Origin: Pseudomonas viridiflava
GTDB lineage: Bacteria > Pseudomonadota > Gammaproteobacteria > Pseudomonadales > Pseudomonadaceae
Assembly (NCBI RefSeq): GCF_900601905.1
Contig: NZ_UWFA01000449.1
Coordinates: 310,001 to 374,000, forward strand
Direction: 5' to 3'
Length of the DNA: 64,000 nt
Shown here: one piece after another, positions 42,555-49,103 of the stretch
Position numbering within the stretch: position 1 is the first letter of the stretch
How the letters are laid out: every line of letters starts with the position of its first letter
Position numbers and translations under genes: made by a program
The notes under the pieces: generated by a model
Told to the model about the DNA's origin: nothing
Seen by the model: only the letters and a program-made list of their open reading frames with translations
Databases searched by the model: none

Positions 42555-43076
42555 TTAACCCGCTGCGTTAATCCGCAGCGAATCATAAGCGCCCTCACAT
42601 GCCTGACCCGCTATTCGGGCTGCGTCATAAGCTTTTGCCAGTTCTCCCGCTCGTTTATCAGCCCGCTGGAACAGGTCGGAGAGCACCATGGCGGCGCGGG
42701 TGGCTGCCTGGCCTCGCTCGGCAGCGTCGGTATCATAGGGGCCGCAACGTGTTCCTGCAGCCAGTTTTCCTGCCTGGTTGCGCACCCGGTCACCAGCAGC
42801 GTCAGCAGTAGTCCCGGTATCCGTCGACATCTTGATCTGGGCACGCGCATCACTTCCCACCTTGTTGGCCGCGCTCTGGCGGCGTTGTTCTTCATCACGA
42901 TTGAGTTGTGCCGCGGCGGCAGCGTTTCTGGCCTGAACAACTTGCTGGTCTGCCCATTTGGCGTTCCATTTGGCATCTGTGACCTTAACGCCGTGGCTAT
43001 AAGCGGCGTACAGGAGGCCGAGTGCCGAGACGAATAAGATCAGCGCGACACCGATCCGCCCACAAAGGACGTTCAT
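42555..43076 (-). CDS. Rz-like inner-membrane spanin (DUF2514-like)
   Basis: A 173-residue protein with one N-terminal membrane segment (GVALILFVSALGLLYAAYSHG) and a long, Ala/Gln-rich helical periplasmic part (VVQARNAAAAAQLNRDEEQR) that looks coiled-coil. This is the plan of i-spanins that fuse inner and outer membranes at the end of phage lysis. Its ATG overlaps the stop of the hydrolase gene (CCATGA), and an o-spanin frame is embedded within it. No virion genes are nearby. Confidence 0.78.
   Translation of the reverse strand: MNVLCGRIGVALILFVSALGLLYAAYSHGVKVTDAKWNAKWADQQVVQARNAAAAAQLNRDEEQRRQSAANKVGSDARAQIKMSTDTGTTADAAGDRVRNQAGKLAAGTRCGPYDTDAAERGQAATRAAMVLSDLFQRADKRAGELAKAYDAARIAGQACEGAYDSLRINAAG
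42611..42850 (-). CDS. Rz1-like outer-membrane spanin lipoprotein, embedded in Rz
   Basis: A 79-residue frame inside the Rz gene in another reading frame. It starts MRVPRSRCRRIPGLL, has a lipobox (LLVTGC at about residue 23), and continues with a proline-rich mature part (PSEARQPPAPP), as in lambda Rz1. GGTGGGAAG lies just before the ATG at 42850. The nested Rz/Rz1 arrangement is well known in phages, which makes it likely that both frames are real. Longer in-frame starts exist but would disrupt the signal peptide. Confidence 0.75.
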   Translation of the reverse strand: MRVPRSRCRRIPGLLLTLLVTGCATRQENWLQEHVAAPMIPTLPSEARQPPAPPWCSPTCSSGLINERENWQKLMTQPE

Positions 43077-43510
43077 GGCACGTCCCGGAAGAACACGTGA
43101 TGCCCTAGCACCAGTGTCTGCCGGGCCTGCGCCGCCCAGGCGGGTGCCTTTGACATAGTCGTCGCGTAATAGTGAGTGGCGCCGCTTGTAGGGTCCGGGT
43201 GTTGGCTGTCGATCACTTGGTCGGCAGTGAGACAGGCATGGGCGTACTCGCGACAGGGTATCGGCTTCGCGCCGCTGACAAACGGGTAGTTCGGGTCATT
43301 CCTGTTCCAGCAGCTGAATTGCCAAGCTTTCTGGCAGACGTCGGCATAACCCTCGCCCCACCAGTCGGGCTTGCCATCATTGTGCAGATCCATCTCCACA
43401 CGATTGCGGATGGACCAGGCGACGGCGATCTGGCCCTCCAAACCTTCGCCACGCGCCTCGCCCCACACTGTGCGGGCTAATATTTCGCGGTCGTTTTCTG
43501 TAGCCGACAT
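43073..43510 (-). CDS. SleB-type cell wall hydrolase (endolysin)
   Basis: A 145-residue protein of the cell-wall hydrolase SleB/CwlJ kind: ILARTVWGEARGEGLEGQIA with the catalytic glutamate in WGEARGEG, then AVAWSIRNRV and PTSGATHYYATT. No signal peptide is seen, so export would depend on the holin. The ATG at 43510 has GGAG upstream (CTGGAGAAACAC). The longer frame from 43705 crosses a REPIN and a terminator and is rejected. It overlaps the spanin gene start by four bases. Confidence 0.85.
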   Translation of the reverse strand: MSATENDREILARTVWGEARGEGLEGQIAVAWSIRNRVEMDLHNDGKPDWWGEGYADVCQKAWQFSCWNRNDPNYPFVSGAKPIPCREYAHACLTADQVIDSQHPDPTSGATHYYATTMSKAPAWAAQARQTLVLGHHVFFRDVP

Positions 43511-43523
43511 GTGTTTCTCCAGG

Positions 43524-43552
43524 CAAAAAGAAGCCCGCGCGATGGCGGGCTG
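43524..43552 (-). terminator. Terminator-like hairpin just before the endolysin gene
   Basis: On the minus strand AGCCCGC and GCGGGCT pair around a short loop and are followed by TCTTTTTGCC, 14 bases before the endolysin start. It could stop or attenuate transcripts coming from the holin gene. Confidence 0.65.
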
Positions 43553-43611
43553 TGTGGGGGGCGCGCGCCCCGTCTTCGACGCCGCGCTGTCGCGAAGCAA
43601 GCACGGACCCC

Positions 43612-43699
43612 GTAGGAGCGGCTTTAGCCGCGAAGATGTTGGTCTATGCACTGGATCTTCGTCTCCAGCACTACCGCTCGCGGCTGAAGCCGCCCCTAC
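43612..43699. repeat. REPIN, GTAGGAGCGGCTTTAGCCGC type
   Basis: Two inverted copies of a second REP subtype (core GGAGCGGCTTTAGCCGC; inverse GCGGCTGAAGCCGCCCCTAC) flank about 42 bases. It is inserted between holin and endolysin. Confidence 0.85.
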
Positions 43700-43727
43700 G
43701 GACAATCATCTCCAATCAGACGATTAT

Positions 43728-44036
43728 TTAAGAACCCCGAACCGAACTGATCGAAGCTGCAATCGCTTTCAGCGCTGGGATGATGTTCATCGCCAACAGG
43801 CCGATCAGAAAGGCCACTCCGTTTTGTGAATCGGTATCCGTCGGCAGTTTGAAATACTGCACCACCAGTGAGGTCGTAAACAGCGCAGACAAAAAGCCCG
43901 TCAGCACTGCGGCAGTTGCCTGCTTGCGTGTCAGGCCTCGAAGAAAGGTAAGGGAAAGAATTGCCCCGGCGAATCCAGCGGTTGCGACGCCGTATTTCAC
44001 CAACAGTGCGCCTGCGGCGGTAGTCGCTGGTTCCAT
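43728..44036 (-). CDS. Phage holin-like membrane protein
   Basis: A 102-residue protein with three hydrophobic stretches (YGVATAGFAGAILSLTFL, AVLTGFLSALFTTSLVV, GVAFLIGLLAMNIIPAL), typical of class I holins. A long run of small residues near the N-terminus and a short polar C-terminus support this. The ATG at 44036 has GGAG eight bases upstream. It lies upstream of the hydrolase and spanins, the usual lysis order, but a REPIN and a terminator intervene. Confidence 0.75.
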   Translation of the reverse strand: MEPATTAAGALLVKYGVATAGFAGAILSLTFLRGLTRKQATAAVLTGFLSALFTTSLVVQYFKLPTDTDSQNGVAFLIGLLAMNIIPALKAIAASISSVRGS

Positions 44037-44434
44037 TGGGTGCTCCAGAAATAAAGGGGGGTGTCAGCGAAGAGAAAAAAGGGGGCCACTGCTCAGTGGA
44101 CGATGTAATGCCTAACCGCAAAGATATTTCGCAGTCATGTCGCTCAAAGGCGATCTATTTGGGATCTAGGCCCCCTGCCAGAGTTACTCTCAGGCTGTCC
44201 ATGGCCCGTGCCGGTAAATTTGATGAGCGCGACGCTTCTCACCAGCACCTACCGTTGTAAACCAACTTCAGAACCTCATCAGCAAAGGCATCATTTTTAA
44301 TGATCGTGGCTGCAAGCGTTTATTTTTTAGAACATCACCGTTTCACATCCTGCCCAGTTTTTTCCCGAAAGAATCTCCCGGCAGCAGGTCGGCATGCCCC
44401 TGAAGGAGAACGACAAAATAACGTTATTTGGGAC
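44037..44434. other. Gene-free stretch between the DUF642-like gene and the holin
   Basis: No gene is supported here. It holds a 14-base perfect palindrome AAATAACGTTATTT at 44416-44429, six bases beyond the DUF642-like stop; a small hairpin ATCATT/AATGAT near 44290-44304; and an AGAGTTACTCT dyad near 44180. These may be weak terminators or operators. No convincing holin promoter was found. Confidence 0.5.
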
Positions 44435-45013
44435 TTACAAGGGATCAACGCTTACCTTGTCTATGAACGCAAAGTATTTGTATGGATCTTGCTCATTCCA
44501 AAAGGAAAGGGTCGTCTGGTCAGACTTGGCGGTGAAATCATAGGTTACGGTGCTCCAAACAACGGTTGAGCTGGTCGCGACTGGAGTCTCGAACGAGGTG
44601 GTCTGGCCGGCGACTTTGACCTGAATGATGCCAGTGCCTAAACGACCAGCGTATTTCGAATTCCCGGCGCTGAACGTCAGGTGGTAGCGCGCGCCGACCG
44701 TCGTCGCGAAATTCTGCTGAAGGCCACCACCGTTTCTATAAATATTATTAGCCAGGTCGACGATATTGACTCCGTCAGCTGCGGAGGAACCAGAAATTTG
44801 CTGAGGCATATTGAAATATTCAGCGCCGGACAAGAATGTTGTCCAGCCAGTGATGGCGTTCGCTTGAGCCGGAGTGTTCAAAACGCAACTAGATGCGCAA
44901 CCAGGCAACTCAAAGCTGCCGTTTTTTAGCTGATTTGCTGCGGAGACCGACTGCGCCGCGCCCAGGGAAATGGCGAGAAGTGCCGCGCTGACAGCAATGT
45001 TTTTACGAATCAT
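44435..45013 (-). CDS. Secreted DUF642-like (choice-of-anchor) protein
   Basis: A 192-residue protein with a clear signal peptide (IAVSAALLAISLGAAQSVSA). A single carbohydrate-binding-like beta-sandwich follows: LKNGSFELPGC at the start, ITGWTTFLSGAEYF, NGGGLQQNFATTVGARYHLT and the end SFWNEQDPYKYFAFIDKVSV. This pattern (NGSFE, GLxQxFxT, FIDxV) fits DUF642/choice-of-anchor C domains. The two cysteines in PGCASSC may form a disulfide. The ATG at 45013 has AGGAGA upstream and overlaps the com gene by 11 bases. A secreted protein is unusual next to lysis genes. Confidence 0.75.
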   Translation of the reverse strand: MIRKNIAVSAALLAISLGAAQSVSAANQLKNGSFELPGCASSCVLNTPAQANAITGWTTFLSGAEYFNMPQQISGSSAADGVNIVDLANNIYRNGGGLQQNFATTVGARYHLTFSAGNSKYAGRLGTGIIQVKVAGQTTSFETPVATSSTVVWSTVTYDFTAKSDQTTLSFWNEQDPYKYFAFIDKVSVDPL

Positions 45014-45212
45014 GGTGAATCTCCTGAACTGAGGGAACATTCGCGGCCGACATGGCCGGGATTGATTTTTCGCTCAAAGGCGATAACTCGGGGCTCGTGG
45101 CCCTCACATGATTCAACGTCCCGCATCGGGAGCATTTGATCTGGAGTTCGGTGTACTCGCCCACTCGGGCAAGTAATCTTTTGCACTGTCCACATCTGCA
45201 ATCTTTCAACAT
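45003..45212 (-). CDS. Com-like zinc-finger translational regulator
   Basis: A 69-residue protein resembling phage Mu Com: MLKDCRCGQCKRLLARVGEY then LQIKCSRCGTLNHVRA, a four-cysteine zinc finger (CGQC and CSRC). In Mu, Com binds a stem-loop near the mom start and switches on its translation. Here the 3' end overlaps the start of the DUF642-like gene, in the place mom has in Mu. The second ATG (45212) is favoured, with AAGG nine bases upstream, over the ATG at 45218. The polar tail (SPLSEKSIPAMSAANVP) is longer than in Mu. Confidence 0.8.
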   Translation of the reverse strand: MLKDCRCGQCKRLLARVGEYTELQIKCSRCGTLNHVRATSPELSPLSEKSIPAMSAANVPSVQEIHHDS

Positions 45213-45450
45213 CTGCATCTGCCTTGTGTGATTGGCGTCAGGTCAGCCTGTTGCAGGCTGCGTCAGCGAAATGTCTGTTTGTCCTCAGCTGCCCGCCAAT
45301 GGCGTCGACGGCTGGATTTATATGTTTTGAATACTGTTGGATTCCAGTCGGTCCCTTGTCGGGGCTGGGGGATCACTGTCGTTGATCCCGGACTATCTGG
45401 CGGCTTCACCAGTCGTGTGTTGCGGCGATGTGTGTCGCTGCGATGGATCA

Positions 45451-45479
45451 AATATGCATCAGTGCAACCTAGCTGTCAA
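45451..45479 (-). promoter_or_regulatory. Sigma-70 promoter reading toward com and the DUF642-like gene
   Basis: On the minus strand TTGACA (45479-45474) and CATATT (45456-45451) are separated by exactly 17 bases. One putative repressor site overlaps the -10 box and spacer, and a second lies directly upstream of the -35 box. The leader to com would be about 230 bases. Confidence 0.65.
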
Positions 45480-45491
45480 TGCATTGGTGCA
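45455..45491. promoter_or_regulatory. Two putative repressor operators
   Basis: TGCATCAGTGCA at 45455-45466 and TGCATTGGTGCA at 45480-45491 share the imperfect dyad TGCATNRGTGCA, spaced 25 bases start to start. They bracket the TTGACA/CATATT promoter. A third copy lies at the start of the S24 repressor gene, so this repressor is the likely ligand. Confidence 0.6.
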
Positions 45492-45602
45492 TTTATTTTT
45501 CGTCGGTGCATAACGCAGTCTTCCCGCGATCAAGGGTTAACTTTTCCTACGACCTCCGATATTCTTCGTGACTGGATGGATATACAGCTATCAGGAGCAA
45601 GC

Positions 45603-45902
45603 ATGAGCAGTTCTAAACCAGCAGTACGTGTTGAGATGTCCGGGGTAGAGCGGTTGGCGTTGCGGGTATCGTCAATGATCAATCATCCGGTGGCGCAGGT
45701 TCAGCGCTGGGTGACGATTCATCGTCTGGATACGGATGGCGACAGGGAGTGGGAAGAGGTGATGGGCGTCTTGTCAGCCAATGATGAGCTGGAGATGACA
45801 TTTGAAGATGATGGCGCGGTCACGGTGCGTTGGGAGCCCGGCGCGTTGGACGATCGGCAGGCGGAAGCCGTCGATGTGTCAGAGGATGAGGCGCCGTTCT
45901 GA
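45603..45902 (+). CDS. DUF1654-like protein
   Basis: A 99-residue acidic protein: VERLALRVSSMINHPVAQVQ, WVTIHRLDTDGDREWEEVM, LEMTFEDDGAVTVRWEPG. This pattern fits DUF1654, a Pseudomonas family often found beside prophage and pyocin repressors, function unknown. The ATG at 45603 has AGGAGC at good spacing, and the 125-residue upstream extension of the frame covers the operator region and is not coding. It is divergent from com and convergent with the repressor. Confidence 0.75.
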   Translation: MSSSKPAVRVEMSGVERLALRVSSMINHPVAQVQRWVTIHRLDTDGDREWEEVMGVLSANDELEMTFEDDGAVTVRWEPGALDDRQAEAVDVSEDEAPF

Positions 45903-45907
45903 CGGCG

Positions 45908-45938
45908 ATAAAAAGCCCGGCACTTGGCCGGGCTCCGC
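45908..45938 (-). terminator. Terminator after the S24 repressor gene
   Basis: On the minus strand GAGCCCGGC and GCCGGGCTTTTTATC form a stem with a short loop and a T-run, about 20 bases beyond the repressor stop. The reverse orientation, after the DUF1654-like gene, lacks a T-run. Confidence 0.75.
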
Positions 45939-45958
45939 GATACAGGTGATGCGCTGAT

Positions 45959-46804
45959 TTAAACCAGCTGCGAATTCCACACCAGGAGCACCTTAGCCTG
46001 GATGTAGGTTTCTTCCGCCCAGATGTCCTCCGGGGGATGCAGGGTGTTGTCGGACAGCATTTTGTACTGGTCCTTACCCTTCTTTTGCAGCCGTTTGATG
46101 TACTCGAACCCCTGGTAAGAGAACAGGTAGATGCCATCGCCCACGAATTCGCGGATGTTGATATTCACTAGCAACGGATCGCCATGCTTGATGGTGGGGG
46201 ACATCGACTGACCCCAGCCGGTGATCATTTTCAGGTGGTAGTGCTCGGCAAACTCGACCCCCATCGACCTGAGTTGGGAAGGGCTGACGCGAACGTCTTG
46301 AAGCATTTCAGGATAGTCATGGGTGACCTCGCCGCCGCCCATGGCGCCACGAATATCGTAGTGGGCGATCCATACTTCATCGCCGACCTTACCAGGGCGC
46401 GAGAAGTCGGCCACGATGACATTGGTCTTTCCCCCTTCAGGTTGTTCGGCCACCTCAAGGATTTTCTGCTTCAGGCTTTCCGGCAGCCTGGAGGCGCGTG
46501 CAAGCATATCCCTGACCACATCGGTGGTTGATGAAAGCTTCTCGGCACGAGGCGAACCGTCGCCCGTCACAAAAGGCTCAAATCCACGCAGCTGATCAGT
46601 GGTCATTCCAAAGAAGTCAGCGAGGGGCCTGACTTGCTTGTCCGTGGGCTCCTTGATGCCTTTCGGGCCGTTCGGCTTGAGGATTCGGGAGATCGTGGAC
46701 TGACCGACATTGGCCCGCGTCGACAACTGGACCTGGCTCAAGCCCTCCCGCGCCATAAGTTCGGCCAATATTTTATCGATAGTTTTATGCATGGGTGCAA
46801 TCAT
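45959..46804 (-). CDS. S24-family (CI/LexA/PrtR-like) phage repressor
   Basis: A 281-residue repressor. Residues 1-70 are an XRE helix-turn-helix (LSQVQLSTRANVGQSTISRI). The C-terminal half is an S24 self-cleavage domain with the serine in GWGQSMSPTIKHGD and the lysine in FEYIKRLQKK; a Gly-Ala-Met-Gly stretch (DIRGAMGGGEV) may be the cleavage site. Such proteins cleave themselves upon RecA activation. The start is uncertain: ATG 46804 (MIAPMHKT) or the internal ATG at 46792 (MHKTIDKI), which lies inside an operator. No PrtN-like activator was found. Confidence 0.88.
   Translation of the reverse strand: MIAPMHKTIDKILAELMAREGLSQVQLSTRANVGQSTISRILKPNGPKGIKEPTDKQVRPLADFFGMTTDQLRGFEPFVTGDGSPRAEKLSSTTDVVRDMLARASRLPESLKQKILEVAEQPEGGKTNVIVADFSRPGKVGDEVWIAHYDIRGAMGGGEVTHDYPEMLQDVRVSPSQLRSMGVEFAEHYHLKMITGWGQSMSPTIKHGDPLLVNINIREFVGDGIYLFSYQGFEYIKRLQKKGKDQYKMLSDNTLHPPEDIWAEETYIQAKVLLVWNSQLV
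46788..46799. promoter_or_regulatory. Putative operator at the repressor's own start
   Basis: TGCATGGGTGCA overlaps codons 3-6 of the repressor frame and matches the two copies near 45460-45490. A TATAAG -10-like box lies about 25 bases upstream on the minus strand. Binding here would give negative autoregulation. Confidence 0.55.
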
Positions 46805-46852
46805 CGCCTTAGCGAGTGCTTATATCAAGAACCAGAGGTGCAGCAGCGCACA

Positions 46853-46940
46853 GTGGGAGCGAGCTTGCTCGCGAAGGCGGTGTGCAGGTTTAAAGAAACT
46901 CTGGCAATTGCGGCCCTTTCGCGGGCAAGTTCACTCTCAT
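46853..46940. repeat. REPIN (one arm degenerate)
   Basis: A canonical GTGGGAGCGAGCTTGCTC copy at 46853, with a decayed inverse copy (TTCGCGGGCAAGTTCACTC) at the other end. Confidence 0.7.
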
Positions 46941-46978
46941 CAAACATAAAATAACTATCTGAATTGTAATGATTTTTT

Positions 46979-47068
46979 GTAGAAGCGAGCTTGCTCGCGA
47001 AGAGGCCGGTACACCCGATACATTTCCGTGGGCAGGAACATGGTTTTCGCGAGCAAGCTCGCTCCCAC
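46979..47068. repeat. REPIN
   Basis: A GTAGAAGCGAGCTTGCTC copy and an inverse copy ending GCAAGCTCGCTCCCAC, about 45 bases apart. It lies 38 bases from the previous REPIN. Confidence 0.82.
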
Positions 47069-47175
47069 AGGTCCTGTGTTTGCTGCGCGACAGCGCGCCG
47101 TTTGGACGACGTGGGCACTCCCACAAGAACCATCAGTGGCTGCACAGGCGGGAAATGGGTGTCTGGAACATCGGA

Positions 47176-47197
47176 TCGCGGGCAAGCGCGCTCCTAC
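47176..47197. repeat. Single REP element
   Basis: TCGCGGGCAAGCGCGCTCCT onward is an inverse-orientation REP without a visible partner, the third REP unit in this gap. Confidence 0.65.
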
Positions 47198-47214
47198 AGG
47201 GGGCTGGCTCCAAC

Positions 47215-47254
47215 AAAAAAGGCGATCACGCATTTCTACGTGATCGCCTTTCTT
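47215..47254. terminator. Bidirectional terminator downstream of flgZ
   Basis: GGCGATCACG and CGTGATCGCC form a perfect ten-base stem with an eight-base loop. A-run on one side and T-rich sequence on the other make it work in both directions. It ends 14 bases from the flgZ stop. Confidence 0.9.
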
Positions 47255-47268
47255 ACATCATCTGGCTG

Positions 47269-48024
47269 TCAGAAGTCGTCGTCTTTATCGAATCGACGGG
47301 CCTCGCGCTGCAGTTGATAGACGAAGCGTTCAACCTGGCGCTGCACCAAGCCGCTCATGTTGTGAAAGCGGATGCCGGCGAAGGTGGTGTTGACTCTTTC
47401 TTCGAAGTGCAGATAGCGCAGCTCCACTGGAGCAGTCATGGTGCCGAAGGGCAGTTGGGCGACGAAGCGCTCGTACACCTGACCCAGTTGCATGCGCTCT
47501 GACACATCGCCTTCAAAGCGCAGCTTGCAGCCGGTTGCCGAGATGTCCAGCAGTTTGCCAGCCAGGGGGAATTTGATTTTGTCGCCACCCATCTCGACGC
47601 TCACCAACTGGGCAAGTTTGAGGGCGGCACGGAACGCGTTACGGCGTTGGTGATAAATGACTTCGGTGGGCATTGCGCCGCGGTACAGGCGCTGGCCGTC
47701 TTCATCGACAATGGACATCTCGCTGGTGCTTTCCCACGCGATGCGGACGCCGTCGTGAAAGCCCTCGACGCGGTAGGCCTCGCCATTGGCCAGGTATTTT
47801 TCGCCGTCGCGTGGGATCATTTCGTCCAGCGCAATGGCATTGCCGTCACGCTCGACTTCGATCAAGTAGCTTTGAAAACGTTGGGTGCGCTCATGGAAGG
47901 TGATGATCAAGGGATCATGACTTTCTAGAAGCAGCCGCAAGTTGGCGGCAATTTCCAAAGGGGTATTGAGGACCTTTGGGGGCTGCGGAGCATCTTCCGC
48001 GCTTGAGCCATTCACTTTTTCCAT
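47269..48024 (-). CDS. flgZ: FlgZ/YcgR, PilZ-domain c-di-GMP flagellar brake
   Basis: A 251-residue YcgR-type protein. The N-terminal YcgR_N domain covers about residues 20-120 (LLLESHDPLIITFHERTQRF). The C-terminal PilZ domain has the c-di-GMP motifs RRNAFR (RxxxR) and DISATG (D/NxSxxG). In pseudomonads it binds c-di-GMP and slows motility through the MotCD stator. GGAG abuts the ATG at 48024 directly, so the GTG three codons later, with nine-base spacing, may be the true start. It lies downstream of flgM-flgN and may share their transcript. Confidence 0.93.
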   Translation of the reverse strand: MEKVNGSSAEDAPQPPKVLNTPLEIAANLRLLLESHDPLIITFHERTQRFQSYLIEVERDGNAIALDEMIPRDGEKYLANGEAYRVEGFHDGVRIAWESTSEMSIVDEDGQRLYRGAMPTEVIYHQRRNAFRAALKLAQLVSVEMGGDKIKFPLAGKLLDISATGCKLRFEGDVSERMQLGQVYERFVAQLPFGTMTAPVELRYLHFEERVNTTFAGIRFHNMSGLVQRQVERFVYQLQREARRFDKDDDF

Positions 48025-48096
48025 CTCCAGGCAAAATACGACAGCAACGCGATGGCAGGCATTTTGCCAGCATGCAAAGCGCCTTGATACAGAAAG

Positions 48097-48561
48097 TTAC
48101 GCCTGGCTTAACGGGCGAGGTCTGTTTCGACCCGAAGTCGAGCCACGGCTGTCATACAGCGTAGGGCTATCGCCGGTCAGTATCTGTAATTGATGGGCGG
48201 TAGACATCTGCTGCATCTTGATCGAGCCGCCATTCTGCTCATTAAGCGTCTGGCATTCAACGATCAATGCGCTCAAGTCATCACCGGACTTGATCAGGGT
48301 TTCGCCCAGCGACGAATTCTTCGCGAGTTCCAGCAGACCTTTGCGGTCGGGACTCAAGCCAAGCCCGCTGAGGATCTGGCTACGTTTGCGGCCATGCTGC
48401 TCAAGCAGAATCACCAGCGCCTGTTTCTGCGCCAGTATGTGCTCCAGCTCAGCCATGTTGCGGCCGTGCAGAGCGATGGACTCGGCCTGCAACAGCTCCA
48501 GCAGTTGCTGGGCCGGGGCCATGTCGTCGGTGATCAATTGCAGCAAATTAGTGTCTTGCAT
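48097..48561 (-). CDS. flgN: FlgN, export chaperone for FlgK and FlgL
   Basis: A 154-residue, mostly helical cytoplasmic chaperone. The LLQLITDDMAPAQQLLELLQAE start and the coiled-coil-like stretch HILAQKQALVILLEQHGRKR match FlgN/FlgS proteins. It binds the hook-filament junction proteins FlgK and FlgL, both encoded at the end of this window, before export. It lies 49 bases after flgM on the same strand, the conserved flgMN pair. Confidence 0.9.
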   Translation of the reverse strand: MQDTNLLQLITDDMAPAQQLLELLQAESIALHGRNMAELEHILAQKQALVILLEQHGRKRSQILSGLGLSPDRKGLLELAKNSSLGETLIKSGDDLSALIVECQTLNEQNGGSIKMQQMSTAHQLQILTGDSPTLYDSRGSTSGRNRPRPLSQA

Positions 48562-48610
48562 CGCATGCTCTGGTTTTTAAGCGTCCAGAAGTTCCAGCGC
48601 GAGCAGTGGG

Positions 48611-48928
48611 CTAGCGTTGGGCTTCGAAATTAAGCAGCTTGCTGGCAACGCGGTTGCTGTCGACTTGATAGCTGCCGTCGGCAATGGCCAGTTTCAATTC
48701 AGCAACGCGAGCGCTGTTGACGGTTGGCAGGTCGCCCAGTTTGTCGGTAATCGCTTTCAGTTGTTGAGCTTCGCCGCTCAGTTTCACGGATTCGCCTGCG
48801 CTTCCAGTTTTTTCCAGGGAGCCCGTCGCTGCCGAGGACTCGGTCTTGCCTGCTTCTTTAACGCCGCCGGTGCGGGTTGTTCCGCTTACCGGTGTGGAGC
48901 TGTTAAGCCTGTTGAAATCAATGACCAT
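48611..48928 (-). CDS. flgM: FlgM, anti-sigma-28 factor
   Basis: A 105-residue FlgM: the short N-terminal MVIDFNRLNSS needed for export, a disordered Ser/Thr/Gly linker, and the C-terminal FliA-binding helices (SARVAELKLAIADGSYQVDS, VASKLLNFE). It binds FliA until the hook is complete and FlgM is secreted. AGAGGA lies upstream of the ATG. A FliA-type promoter is present 40-65 bases upstream, so FlgM is under the sigma factor it inhibits. Confidence 0.94.
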   Translation of the reverse strand: MVIDFNRLNSSTPVSGTTRTGGVKEAGKTESSAATGSLEKTGSAGESVKLSGEAQQLKAITDKLGDLPTVNSARVAELKLAIADGSYQVDSNRVASKLLNFEAQR

Positions 48929-48964
48929 GATAAAAATCCTCTGGGTATTTGGACGCTTGCCATG

Positions 48965-48991
48965 GTTTCGACCAGATCCGGGAAAACTTTA
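48965..48991 (-). promoter_or_regulatory. FliA (sigma-28) promoter of flgM
   Basis: On the minus strand TAAA, 15 bases, then GTCGAAAC, close to the FliA consensus TAAA-N15-GCCGATAA. It lies 37 bases before the flgM ATG. Confidence 0.7.
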
Positions 48992-49103
48992 GCCCCTGAT
49001 TTATATGAAAACCACGTGACAGCCAAAGCACATGGACCCCAGGTTCAGGAACTTGTTTCGCAGTCTAGGAAAAACAAGCGTTTGATGCCAGCGGATTGTC
49101 GGT

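Noticed and set aside
43511..43705. N-terminal extension of the endolysin frame
   Set aside because: It would translate through a REPIN arm and a terminator hairpin; the ATG at 43510 begins the family sequence.
45228..45602. N-terminal extension of the DUF1654-like frame
   Set aside because: The sequence is a promoter/operator region, and the ATG at 45603 has a good ribosome-binding site and starts the recognisable domain.
46853..47197. Possible CRISPR array from repeated GCGAGCTTGCTCGC units
   Set aside because: The units are palindromic REP elements in inverted pairs, with no regular spacers and no cas genes.
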